Shown here: positions 54,044 to 62,671 of the stretch, in pieces | How the letters are laid out: every line of letters begins with the position of its first letter | Numbering within the stretch: the stretch's first letter is position 1 | Source of the DNA: Azolla caroliniana | Taxonomy: Eukaryota; Polypodiophyta | Reading direction: 5' to 3' | DNA: 64,000 nucleotides | Assembly: GCA_043228905.1 (NCBI GenBank) | Contig: JBHGNT010000013.1 | Location: 2,790,001 to 2,854,000 of the forward strand | Program-made: the position numbers and the translations under genes | The notes under the pieces: generated by a model | Told to the model about the DNA's origin: nothing | What the model saw: the letters and a program-made list of their open reading frames with translations, nothing else | Databases searched by the model: none

Positions 54044-57000
54044 ACTTCGGCATGGGATGTCTCTCCAATCCGATCCTCTTCCGGCATGCTTCCAGCTTGT
54101 CGGGTGTGAGCACCTTGGTCAGCATATCCGACCCGTTCTCGTCCGTGTGGATCTTTGTCAGCACGAACTCCTTGTCTTCTATCCTTTCCCGGATCCAGTG
54201 ATATCTTCGCTGGATGTGCTTCGTCCGCGAGTGATAGGCCGCGTTCTTCGCAAGGTGGATTGCACTCTGACTGTCGCAGTAGAGTCGGTACTCCTCTTGC
54301 CGGATACCGAGCTCTCTAATGAAGTCCTTCATCCATATTATTTCCTTGCCGGCTTCAACAGCCGCCATGTACTCCGCCTCCGTGGTTGACAACGCAACCG
54401 TCTTCTGCAGCCTCGACTGCCACGAAACAGCTCCCCCTGCATACGTCATCACATACCCTGATGTGGACCGGCTGGTATCTGCATCAGCCGACATATCCGA
54501 ATCGGTGAAGCCGTCGAGTTCGGGCTTACCGGAGCCGAATCGGAGGCACACGTTTGCCGTGCCCTTCAGGTATCGGAGTATCCACTTGGCCGCGTTCCAA
54601 TGCTCTTTGCCGGGATTGCTCATGTACCGGCTCACCACTCCGACTGCATATCCTATGTCCGGTCTCGTACACACCATGGCGTACATCAAGCTCCCGACGG
54701 CTGAGGCATACGGCACTTTCATCATATCCTCCTTTTCAGCCTTTGTCTTGGGACTTTGCTTGCTGGACAGCTTGCAGTTTGCCGGGAGGGTCGATCCGAC
54801 CGGTCTTGCTTCCGACATGTTGAATCGGTGAAGCACCTTCGTCACGTACTTCTCCTGTGACAGCCACAACTGCTTCTTCTTCCGGTCCCGGATGATATGC
54901 ATCCCTAGTATTTGTCTCGCCGGACCCAGGTCCTTCATTGAGAAGGTTCGGTGAAGAGCCTTCTTCAACATCCGAATCTTGACCTGGTCCCGTCCGACGA
55001 TCAACATGTCGTCCACGTACAGGAGGAGTATTAGAAAGTCTCCTCCTTCGAACTTCTTCACAAACACGCAGTGGTCGGACTGCGTTTTGAGGTACCCTTC
55101 GTCGGTCATGAAGGAGTCGAATTTCCGGTACCATTGCCGGGGAGCCTGCTTCAGTCCGTAAAGGCTCTTCTTCAACCGGCATACCAGGTGCTCCTTCCCT
55201 TTCTTCTCGAATCCTTCCGGTTGCTGCATGTAGATCTCTTCATCGAGGTCACCGTGAAGGAATGCCGTCTTCACGTCCATCTGTTCTACCTCGAGGTCCA
55301 TGCTTGCCGCTATGCTCAGCACCGTCCGGATGGAGGTCATCTTCACTACCGGGGCAAATATCTCGTCGAAGTCGACGCCCTTCTTCTGCTGAAACCCCTT
55401 CACCACGATCCTGGCTTTGTATCTCGGGGGGTTTTCGGCATCTCCCGGTTTCAGCTTGAACACCCACTTGTTTCGAAGTGTCCGCTTTCCTTTCGGCAAC
55501 TCCACAAGTTCATATGTGTGGTTCTCATGCAGGGAATCCATCTCGTCCTGCATGGCACTCAACCACCTACGGCTCTGGGTGTCGTGCTTTGCTTCTTCAA
55601 AGCTCTCCGGCTCCCCCTCATCGGTTAGCAGCACGTGCTCTGGATCCGGAAATCTCCGGGGGGCCCTTCTCTCTCTTAGAGGGTATCTCCGTTCCGGAGC
55701 TTCGGTAACCGGTTCTTCCGATTCTTCTTCATCCGAATCCATTTCGGGATCGGGGCCGGTTCCGGTATCATTTTCGTCTTCTTCGGCCGGTTCGGTTTCT
55801 TCACCGTCTTCGGCCAGATCCTCGAGTGCTAACCGGTCCCTTGCCGGTCGGGACTGCTCCTCGTAGAGTTGATCCTCACCGGTCGACTTGGAGCTCTTCA
55901 TCTTCTTCTCCGACTCCCAGTCGGCGAGTGTCTTGTCCTCCATGAAGATGATGTCTCGACTCCTGAATATCTTCTTGTCGACCGGGTCCCATACTCGGTA
56001 GCCGAACTCGTCGTCGCCGTAACCGAGGAATATGCATGGCCGGGTCTTTGGATCTAGCTTTCCTCTCCGGTCCTTTGCCACATGAACGTATGCGAGACAC
56101 CCGAACACCTTCAGATGCCGGTAGGATACTTCCCTACCGGTCCACACTCTCTGCGGCGTGTCTCCGTCCAAAGGTACTGAGGGTGATCTATTTATCACAT
56201 ATGTCGCCGTCGACATTGCCTCAGCCCAAAATCCCTTGGGTAATTTCGCATGCGCCAGCATACTCCGGACCCTCTCCATTATGGTCCGGTTCATCCTCTC
56301 GGCCAGCCCGTTCAGTTCCGGCGTCTTCGGCACAGTAAACTCGAGTCGGATTCCCTTTGAGCGACAGTACTCTTGGAACTGCCCCCGGTATTCCCCCCCG
56401 TTATCCGCTCGTATCGCCTTCAGCTTCTTGCCGGATTCCCTTTCCACTCTCGCGTGAAGTTCTTTGAAGACGCACAACACTTGGTCCTTTGTCTTCAACG
56501 GTGCCGTCCACAGCTTCCGACTGTAATCATCGATGAATGTTACGAAGTACTGGGCTCCGCCATGTGACTTCGTTTCTACCTGACACACATCAGTGTGCAC
56601 CAACTCCAATGGTGCGCTACGTCTCGTCGGTGGCCTTGAGTGGAAGGAGGCTCGGTTCTGCTTACCGGCCAGGCAGTCGGTGCACTTCTCCAGGTGCACT
56701 TGCTTCACTGGAATAAGGTTGTCTTCTGCAAGCCTCTTCATCCCCTTCTCACTCATGTGGCACAGTCTTTTGTGCCACAGCTCACCGGCAGTGTCGGCTG
56801 CCACATTCAGTTCTTCCGGACATAACCGGGCATTCATCAGGTACAGTGTGTTGTCTTTCCGGGCCCGAGCCACTATCAGGCTCCCCTTGCTGAACTTCAT
56901 TACGCCGTTCCGGATGCTACCTGTGTAGCCTTCATCGTCTAGCCTCCCGGCTGAAATCAGGTTCAATCGAACCTCCGGAACGTGTCGGACATCCTTCAGC

Positions 57001-58115
57001 AGCATTTTGCATCCGGTCGGGGTTGTCAACCACACGTCTCCGATGCCGGCAATCCGGCACGTACCTTCATTTCCCATCCGAACACAGCCATGCTCACCGG
57101 CTGTGTAGGATGAGAAGTATCTTCTCTCCGGGGTCAGGTGGAACGATGCTCCGGAATCGACCACCCAGGTCGTCTCATCGCCGGCAATGTTTAGTTCACC
57201 TTCTTCGGTGATGAGCATGATTTCTTCCTCACTTGCCGCGAGTGCTATTGTTCCTTTCCGGTCCTGCCCTCGCCGATCCGAACCTCTCCGGTCCGTGGCT
57301 CCCCGGTATGCACCGTTTCTCTCCGGTGACTTCTTCGAATCGGTGTCGTCGGCTCCGTTGTCTTTTCGGTAATGCCGACAATTTTTCCGGAAGTGCCCCG
57401 GCTTCCCACAGTGGAAGCATGTGGGTCTTCCTCTTGACTGCGAGCGGGTCCCCGACTTCTCCCGTCTTTGCGGACTCCGGTTCCATTGTCTTCCCCGTTC
57501 CGATTCGGTAAGCAACGCCTTCGAGTCGGAGGCCGGTTCTTTATCTCTCCGACGTGCTTCTTCGTTCAAAATACTTGTCTTTACCGTTTGTAGAGACAAG
57601 TTATCTTCGGTGCAGGAGGTGCTGAGAGTCACCACCAAGTTCTCCCAGCTGTCCGGCAATGTACACATCAGGATGATGGCTTGCATTGCATCCTCCAACG
57701 GGAACTTGATCGCCGCAAGCTGGTTCACGAATCCCATGAACGTGCTTACGTGTTCCACCATACTCTCGCCGTCCCGGTACTTGAGATTCACTATCTTCCT
57801 CATCAGGGAGGTCCGGTTCAACGCATTCTTCCTCTCATAGAGGCCCGACAGCTTCTTCCACATCTCGTATGCGTTGGTGTCGTTCGCCACATGTTGTAGG
57901 ACGCTTACATCGACATATTGTCGGATCGTCGCTACAGCTTTCCGGTTCAGGAGCTTCCACTCCGACTCAAGTACCCCTTTCGGTATTTCCGACCTGTCAA
58001 TCGGTTCGTACAGGTCCCGAACAATCAGAAGATCCTCCATCTTGATCTTCCAGTCGGCGTAATTTTGTGCATTCAGCACCATCATCCCCGGCTGCCCGCT
58101 GCCGCCGCCTTCCAT
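54042..58115 (-). CDS. Copia-9 Gag-Pol polyprotein, 1357 aa
   Basis: Single uninterrupted frame. Gag (1-230) ends in an arginine/serine-rich stretch and the CCHC knuckle C233, C236, H241, C246. The aspartic protease is at D320 (VVDSGAS). The GAG-pre-integrase zinc module has H448, H453, C478 and C481. The integrase triad is D509 (HTDV), D571 (RADNGGEY) and E606 (LAERMN). An acidic linker lies at about 760-830. The reverse transcriptase (about 850-1090) has QMDVKTAFLHGD, SLYGLKQAPRQWY and YVDD (D1035, D1036). RNase H has D1201/D1205, E1246/E1248 and D1281 (YCDSQSA), ending MLTKVLTPDKLE. Length, order and residues match an autonomous Copia polyprotein of the Tork/Tnt1 sort. The start is the first ATG after the primer binding site. 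No frameshift separates gag from pol. Confidence 0.96.
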   Translation of the reverse strand: MEGGGSGQPGMMVLNAQNYADWKIKMEDLLIVRDLYEPIDRSEIPKGVLESEWKLLNRKAVATIRQYVDVSVLQHVANDTNAYEMWKKLSGLYERKNALNRTSLMRKIVNLKYRDGESMVEHVSTFMGFVNQLAAIKFPLEDAMQAIILMCTLPDSWENLVVTLSTSCTEDNLSLQTVKTSILNEEARRRDKEPASDSKALLTESERGRQWNRSPQRREKSGTRSQSRGRPTCFHCGKPGHFRKNCRHYRKDNGADDTDSKKSPERNGAYRGATDRRGSDRRGQDRKGTIALAASEEEIMLITEEGELNIAGDETTWVVDSGASFHLTPERRYFSSYTAGEHGCVRMGNEGTCRIAGIGDVWLTTPTGCKMLLKDVRHVPEVRLNLISAGRLDDEGYTGSIRNGVMKFSKGSLIVARARKDNTLYLMNARLCPEELNVAADTAGELWHKRLCHMSEKGMKRLAEDNLIPVKQVHLEKCTDCLAGKQNRASFHSRPPTRRSAPLELVHTDVCQVETKSHGGAQYFVTFIDDYSRKLWTAPLKTKDQVLCVFKELHARVERESGKKLKAIRADNGGEYRGQFQEYCRSKGIRLEFTVPKTPELNGLAERMNRTIMERVRSMLAHAKLPKGFWAEAMSTATYVINRSPSVPLDGDTPQRVWTGREVSYRHLKVFGCLAYVHVAKDRRGKLDPKTRPCIFLGYGDDEFGYRVWDPVDKKIFRSRDIIFMEDKTLADWESEKKMKSSKSTGEDQLYEEQSRPARDRLALEDLAEDGEETEPAEEDENDTGTGPDPEMDSDEEESEEPVTEAPERRYPLRERRAPRRFPDPEHVLLTDEGEPESFEEAKHDTQSRRWLSAMQDEMDSLHENHTYELVELPKGKRTLRNKWVFKLKPGDAENPPRYKARIVVKGFQQKKGVDFDEIFAPVVKMTSIRTVLSIAASMDLEVEQMDVKTAFLHGDLDEEIYMQQPEGFEKKGKEHLVCRLKKSLYGLKQAPRQWYRKFDSFMTDEGYLKTQSDHCVFVKKFEGGDFLILLLYVDDMLIVGRDQVKIRMLKKALHRTFSMKDLGPARQILGMHIIRDRKKKQLWLSQEKYVTKVLHRFNMSEARPVGSTLPANCKLSSKQSPKTKAEKEDMMKVPYASAVGSLMYAMVCTRPDIGYAVGVVSRYMSNPGKEHWNAAKWILRYLKGTANVCLRFGSGKPELDGFTDSDMSADADTSRSTSGYVMTYAGGAVSWQSRLQKTVALSTTEAEYMAAVEAGKEIIWMKDFIRELGIRQEEYRLYCDSQSAIHLAKNAAYHSRTKHIQRRYHWIRERIEDKEFVLTKIHTDENGSDMLTKVLTPDKLEACRKRIGLERHPMPK

Positions 58116-58130
58116 TTTCTGCAGCAGTTC

Positions 58131-58142
58131 GCTCTGATACCA
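58131..58142 (-). other. Primer binding site of Copia-9
   Basis: Minus strand TGGTATCAGAGC, a perfect initiator Met-tRNA match, three bases after the LTR. Confidence 0.95.
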
Positions 58143-58145
58143 GTT

Positions 58146-58771
58146 TGTTGGGAATCGATCTTGGATTCACCTTCACCACTCGGCCACAACAGAGTAATCG
58201 CGGATCAATGCAGCAGAAAAATAGGAACCAAAGAGAGAAACACACGAGTACACAGGGATTAACGTGGAAAACCCTAGATGGGAAAAACCATGGGAGTACT
58301 AGACTCCAAACAACACTATACAAAGAGAAGTATACAATGGCGAGCTCCAAGGCGACGACCTTGAGCTCGCTGTCCTCGCCACAGGCGGCGGAAATACACA
58401 GAGGCGTCGTCCTCTTCCTCTCTCGCTCTCTATCTCTCTCTCTCTCTCTCACGGCTGCTCACACTTCACTCTCTCAGCTAAAACATAAAATGAGCAACAA
58501 CAACAGACTGTTTGCCCTAAGTCATATTTATACATATATGACTTTCGGGCTATTTACAAATATAGCCTCAAGGGCCCTTGGCAAACATATTCACAAATAT
58601 GTCCCCGCATCCGGATCTCTCTCCGGGTACATTCGTCATCCGGTTCCGTAACCGGGGTCTTCATCATCCGGCTCCGTAACCGGGGTCTTCATCATCCGGC
58701 TCCGTAACCGCAACCGGGCTTGCCGTCATTCTTCTCCGGACATCCCATCCGGAGGGACCGAAATCCCAACA
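58146..58771 (-). repeat. 5' LTR of Copia-9
   Basis: 626 bp, aligned to the 3' LTR with a constant offset of 4740 and no gaps, two substitutions. Followed by the duplication ccatc. Confidence 0.97.
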
Positions 58772-58776
58772 CCATC

Positions 58777-59473
58777 ACCTTTCCACAAACACCAGCGCGG
58801 GTCTCTTCCACAAACACTGTTACTTGTGTGGGGGTTGCTTTCAGCTTGGGTGCACATTCTTCTGATTTCAACTCAATCTTCGACATTGCCGATTCCGTTA
58901 TGGTCAATTCTAGTATGGTCACTTCCGTGCCCATTGTGTCATAGGACCTCTCTGTTCCTATCACCAATTTTCCCGCAAGATATAGCAATTTTTTGGACGT
59001 GTTTGAAAAGCGAAATGCAGACCGGTTACCGGCAATCACCCCTATGATTGCCCAATCGAACTCCAAGATGGCGCACATCCACCATTTGGGCACATCAATG
59101 GGCTATTTGAACCCGAACTTGAGGCTCTTCGCACATATCTAGATGAAAACCTCGCCAAGGGCTTGATTCAACCCTCCAAATCACCAGTTGGGGCCCCAAT
59201 CTTATTTGTCAAGAAGCAGGACGGCTCATTACGCCTATGTGTGGATTATCGGGGTCTCAACAAAATTACGATACGCAATCATTATCCCTTTCCTTTAATT
59301 CCAACACTCCTTGACCGATTATCTTCTCAAAAATCGACCTTCGGGAGCCTACAATCTGGTGCCCCGGAAATCAATTATCCAGTCTACGACAAGGAGCTTG
59401 CAACAATCATATCTGCCTTCACCGAGTAGCGACCCTTTTTGGTTGGGGCCCAACATCGCATCCAGGTGTTGAC
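58777..59473 (+). pseudogene. Gypsy-5 reverse transcriptase to RNase H start
   Basis: After Copia-9 the frame resumes. The RT entry region ([56 protein letters not shown], about 59145-59325, read here from overlapping motifs) is followed abruptly by RNase H text [23 protein letters not shown] (about 59355-59428). So the RT palm, including the catalytic FLDD, is deleted. The block ends RPFLVGAQHRIQVLT, where LTR-3 is inserted. Confidence 0.75.
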
Positions 59474-59718
59474 TGTCGAGACTCGTGGGTAGAAGATACA
59501 GTGAGAGCGAGAGCGAGAGCGAAAGAGAGAGGGTGTGTGTGTCTGTGCGTGAGAGGGAGAGAGAGAGTGAGAGAGATAAGACTTGAAATAGAAATGAGAT
59601 TATATTATGATGAAACAAGATTACAATGAGTAGGCTAAGGGCTAAAGACTGGTGTTGAACCGAATGAGTTGAAACGAATGTATAGACAATTATTTATAGG
59701 TCCTTATGGAGTAATCTA

Positions 59719-59813
59719 GAATGTTCTAGAATATTTTAGATTTTATGATAAGAAATATAATCATGAAATATTAAAGGATGTTCTAGAATAATCTAGAATG
59801 TTCTAGAATATTC
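59719..59813 (-). promoter_or_regulatory. Two heat-shock element arrays in LTR-3
   Basis: GAA-tg-TTC-ta-GAA at 59719-59731. Seven consecutive 5-base-phased units, TTC, GAA, ATC, GAA, TTC, GAA, TTC, lie at 59781-59813 (only ATC deviates). They lie about 20 and 80 bp upstream of the minus-strand TATA box. Confidence 0.7.
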
Positions 59814-59866
59814 TAATATCTTGTAATAACTAGAAACATAATTATTATAATTACACAACATATATG

Positions 59867-59935
59867 TTATTACAATGGTTAAGGGTTCAACACATAGACC
59901 AAGAAGTCGTGGGTTCGATTCTTGATAACCAAAAT
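59867..59935 (+). other. tRNA/SINE-like sequence at the edge of LTR-3
   Basis: AATGGTTAAGGG (A-box-like) and, 27 bases on, GTGGGTTCGATTC (B-box consensus GGTTCGATTC) in tRNA spacing. GTTAT near the start can pair with ATAAC near the end as an acceptor-like stem. The T stem is poor, so this is not a functional tRNA gene. It is more likely a SINE-type head or tRNA-derived segment. Confidence 0.45.
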
Positions 59936-59955
59936 GTTGTCTTCAAGAGATTGAT

Positions 59956-61223
59956 TGACCACAAAAATCTAATTTACTTCACCACCAGTCGTACATTGAA
60001 TCGGAGGCAAGGCCGATGGTCATTTTTCTCACCGAGTATGACTTTGAGATCTTGTTTTGACCTGGAGTTCAACATGGGAAAGATGATGCCCTCTCTCAGC
60101 GTCCTGATTTTGCATTGCGCCTAGGAGATGACAAATATTCACAACAATCCCATTGTTTATTGCGGCCCGATCAACTTCAGATGTTCACCACCTGCATGTT
60201 GCAAGATGATTCTTTGCTCAACGAGATTGCCATGGCAATCACTACAAAACTATCATGATGATCCTCTTGCCGGCCACTTTGGGCTCACGAAAACCATCGA
60301 ATTGCTATCTTGAGGGTTTTGGTGGCCCCAACCTTGGAAATTTGTCAAGGAATTTATCAAGACATGTGATGTATGTGCTCGGTCCAAAATGCCTCACCAG
60401 CGGCCATATGGTCTTCTCCACCTGCTCCCATTTCCAGGCATGAAAAGCTCATATCTCAACCAATTTACAAGCCAGGATGGGTTACTATATCGTAATCATC
60501 TCTTCTACGTTCCCGAACGATCATGTCGAACACGGGTACTACAAAACTATCATGATGATCCTCTTGCCGGCCACTTTGGGCTCACGAAAACCATTGAATT
60601 GCTATCTTGAGGGTTTTGGTGGCCCCAACCTTGGAAATTTGTCAAGGAATTTATCAAGACATGTGATGTATGTGCTCGGTCCAAAATGCCTCACCATCGG
60701 CCATATGGTCTTCTCCACCTGCTCCCATTTCCAGGCATGAAAAGCTCATATTTCAACCAATTTACAACCCAAGATGGGTTACTATATCGTAATCATCTCT
60801 TCTACCTTCCCGAAGGATCATGTCGAACACGGGTACTACAAAACTATCATGATGATCCTCTTGCCGGCCACTTTGGGCTCACGAAAACCCTCGAATTGCT
60901 ATCTTAAGGGTTTTGGTGGCCCCAACCTTGGAAATTTGTCAAGGAATTTATCAAGACATGTGATGTATGTGCTCGGTCCAAAATGCCTCACCATCGGCCA
61001 TATGGTCTTCTCCACCTGCTCCCCATTCCAAGTCGACCATGGGTCTCACTATCCATGAACTTTATCACCGACCTCCCTCTGGTTGGTGGCTAGTCATTGT
61101 CGATTAGTTTTCGAAGATGGCTCACTTTGTCCCATGTTCCAAAACCATTTCCAGGGAAGAGACAACTGACCTTTTTCTTAAAAATATTGTCTGATTACAT
61201 GGCTTACTCGAGGATATCACCTC
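59956..61223 (+). pseudogene. Gypsy-5 RNase H end and triplicated integrase region
   Basis: DHKNLIYFTTSRTLNRRQGRWSFF (59957-60030, overlapping pieces) and the FRPG...GKDDALS region end RNase H. The integrase zinc-binding module (YHDDPLAGHFG ... CDVCARSKM) then occurs three times because a 297-bp stretch is tandemly repeated. After the third copy the core reads VSLSMNFITDLPLVGG and FSKMAHFVPCSKTISREETTDLFL (61045-61190), with the first catalytic aspartate changed to asparagine. It ends at Copia-10. Each copy has a stop (TGA, TGA, TAA) at the same codon. Confidence 0.82.
60244..61023 (+). repeat. 297-bp tandem repeat, about 2.6 copies, within Gypsy-5 integrase
   Basis: Copies begin at 60244, 60541 and 60838 (ACAAAACTATCATGATGATCC), an exact 297-base period, that is 99 codons. 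Copies differ at only a few positions (for example accagcgg/accatcgg, cgaacgatc/cgaaggatc). Confidence 0.97.
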
Positions 61224-61690
61224 TGTAAAGAATCGATGGTGATTCTTGTGTAGCGGAATAGATGTGCGTTATGTGCGTATATGTGTGAGAGAGAAAGAGA
61301 GGAGAGAAAAGATAACTCAAGATAGATAAATGAAAGGAGAATAGAATACTCAAGAATAAGGTGTATATTGCACAAGTAGAATAAGATTTACAAAATGTAG
61401 CATAACAAGAAGTCACAACCGACTTAGTATGAAGTGTGAGGAGGGTGCTTTATATATAGTCACCCTCTCTCTTCATTAACTAACTACAACAACCACTCTC
61501 TCTCTTGGGAAATGTGAAGACTCATAGTCATGGGGAATATGTAACTCATTAGTTATGTGTCATAGAATATGATTCCATGACACATAGGTAATGTGTAGAG
61601 AGTAGTGGCGTGACTCTTGACCTGTGAGTAATCATAGATTCTCAAAAGGTGTGTTCATATGTTGCATTATGTTGAGCTTGATTCTCAACA
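61224..61690 (-). repeat. 3' LTR of Copia-10
   Basis: 467 bp, plus-orientation TGTAAAGAATCGATGG to TTGATTCTCAACA, followed by a polypurine tract (CACCCCCTCAAGCTC on the plus strand, 61691-61705). Confidence 0.82.
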
Positions 61691-61705
61691 CACCCCCTCA
61701 AGCTC

Positions 61706-61992
61706 AACTCGGGCCGGTTCCTTTTGATTGATGTTCGCTTCGGTTGGTATCCGGTTCGGAAGATCTCCGGTGTCTGCTTCGGCTCGTACCCGGTTCGGAC
61801 GGCATCCGGTTCTTGCTTGTACTCCCCTCAAGCTTGGCAACTCAAGGATCGTCAATCCGAGGTCTACCATGAATTGCTGAAGCTTGTCGGCTCCTAGGGC
61901 CTTGGTGAAGATGTCGGTTGTCTGAAGATTCGTGTTGTTGTGTAGGAGATCGACATCTCCGACCTGAACACACTCTCGAATGAAGTGATAAT
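61706..61992 (-). pseudogene. Copia-10 RNase H end and post-pol tail
   Basis: The minus frame reads HFIRECVQVGDVDLLHNN, TTDIFTKALGADKLQQF and VDLGLTILELPSLRGVQ, the RNase H C-terminus. At 61822-61832 the codons SLRG coincide with a polypurine-like CTTGAGGGGAG. About 40 further codons, rich in Arg/Pro/Asn, lead to VELEG at the LTR-adjacent tract. No stop is seen in this short piece. Confidence 0.75.
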
Positions 61993-62342
61993 TGTTGGGA
62001 TTTTCGGTCCCTCCGGATGGGATGTCCGGAGATGAATGACGGCAAGCCTGGTTGCGGTTACGGAACCGGAGGATGAAGAGTACCCGGTTACGGAGCCGGA
62101 TGACGAAGACCCGGCTACGGAGCCGGATGATGAAGACCCCGGCTACGGAGCCGGATGATGAATGTACCCGGAGAGAGATCCGGATGCGGGGACATATTTG
62201 TGAATATGTTTGCCAAGGGCCCTTGAGGCTATATTTGTAAATAGCCCGAAAGTCATATGTGTATAAATATGACTTAGGGCAAACAGTTTAGTGACTGTTG
62301 CTCATTTTCTGTTTTCCGTTTAGTGAGAGTGAAGAGAGCAGC

Positions 62343-62376
<34 letters not shown>

Positions 62377-62641
62377 GAAGAGGTCGTTGCCTCTGTGTAT
62401 TACCGCCACCTGTGGCGAAGACAGTGAGCTCAAGGTTGTTGCCTTGTGACTTCACCATTGTACATCTCTGTTCATAGTGATAGTTGGAGTTGGAGGACTT
62501 CCGTGGTTTTTTCCCATTTAGGGTTTTCCACGTAAAACATCCTGTGTACTTTTCTCTCTATTATCTTCGTGCATTTTGTATTTTCCTATTTTCTGTGAGT
62601 TGATCCTATTCCTCGGTTGTGGTCGAGCACCGTGTTCAACA
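61993..62641 (+). repeat. 5' LTR of Copia-11
   Basis: 649 bp from TGTTGGGATTTTCGG to GTGTTCAACA. The U3 minisatellite (about 62045-62165) has units like CGGAGCCGGATGATGAAGAC. There is a (GA)n run at about 62347-62372 and a TATAAATA box at about 62261. Confidence 0.92.
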
Positions 62642-62644
62642 AAG

Positions 62645-62656
62645 TGGTATCAGAGC
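62645..62656 (+). other. Primer binding site of Copia-11
   Basis: TGGTATCAGAGC three bases after the LTR, a perfect initiator Met-tRNA match. Confidence 0.95.
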
Positions 62657-62671
62657 ACGGTTAACACAGAA

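Larger units (their letters stand above)
53406..58771 (-). mobile_element. Copia-9: complete, young Ty1/Copia retrotransposon
   Basis: 5366 bp with two 626-bp LTRs, the perfect duplication ccatc (53401-53405 and 58772-58776), primer binding site, a single open gag-pol frame and a polypurine tract. The LTRs differ at only two positions. All catalytic motifs are intact, so this may be a mobile-competent copy. It is inserted just after the Gypsy-5 protease. Confidence 0.98.
59474..59950 (-). mobile_element. LTR-3: LTR-like insert with heat-shock elements
   Basis: About 477 bp separating two adjacent RNase H codons of Gypsy-5, flanked by ttgac (59469-59473) and ttgat (59951-59955). Read on the minus strand it has a tRNA-like antisense segment, two heat-shock-element arrays, a CCTATAAATA box (59691-59700) and a long CT/GA-rich transcribed part, ending CTCGACA. 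This is the same order as the Gypsy-5 5' region, so it is probably a solo LTR of a related Gypsy. The right end lacks a canonical terminus. Confidence 0.6.
51522..61223 (+). mobile_element. Gypsy-5: Tf1/sushi-like Ty3/Gypsy element holding three insertions
   Basis: A promoter-bearing 5' LTR-like region, gag, zinc knuckle, protease, reverse transcriptase, RNase H and a triplicated integrase zinc domain follow one another on the plus strand. They are interrupted by Copia-9 (53406-58771), LTR-3 (59474-59950) and, at 61224, Copia-10. It is inserted in the Copia-8 integrase at about 51518-51522. The 3' end is not visible. Confidence 0.8.
61224..61992 (-). mobile_element. Copia-10: 3' end of a Copia element, cut by Copia-11
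   Basis: A complete 3' LTR, polypurine tract, post-pol tail and the RNase H C-terminus are visible on the minus strand. The rest lies beyond Copia-11, outside the window. It is inserted in the Gypsy-5 integrase core; the left flank acctc (61219-61223) is the candidate duplication. Confidence 0.82.

Noticed and set aside
59867-59935. Functional tRNA gene
   Set aside because: A and B boxes are present, but the T stem does not pair and the anticodon arm is not convincing; more like a tRNA-derived repeat.
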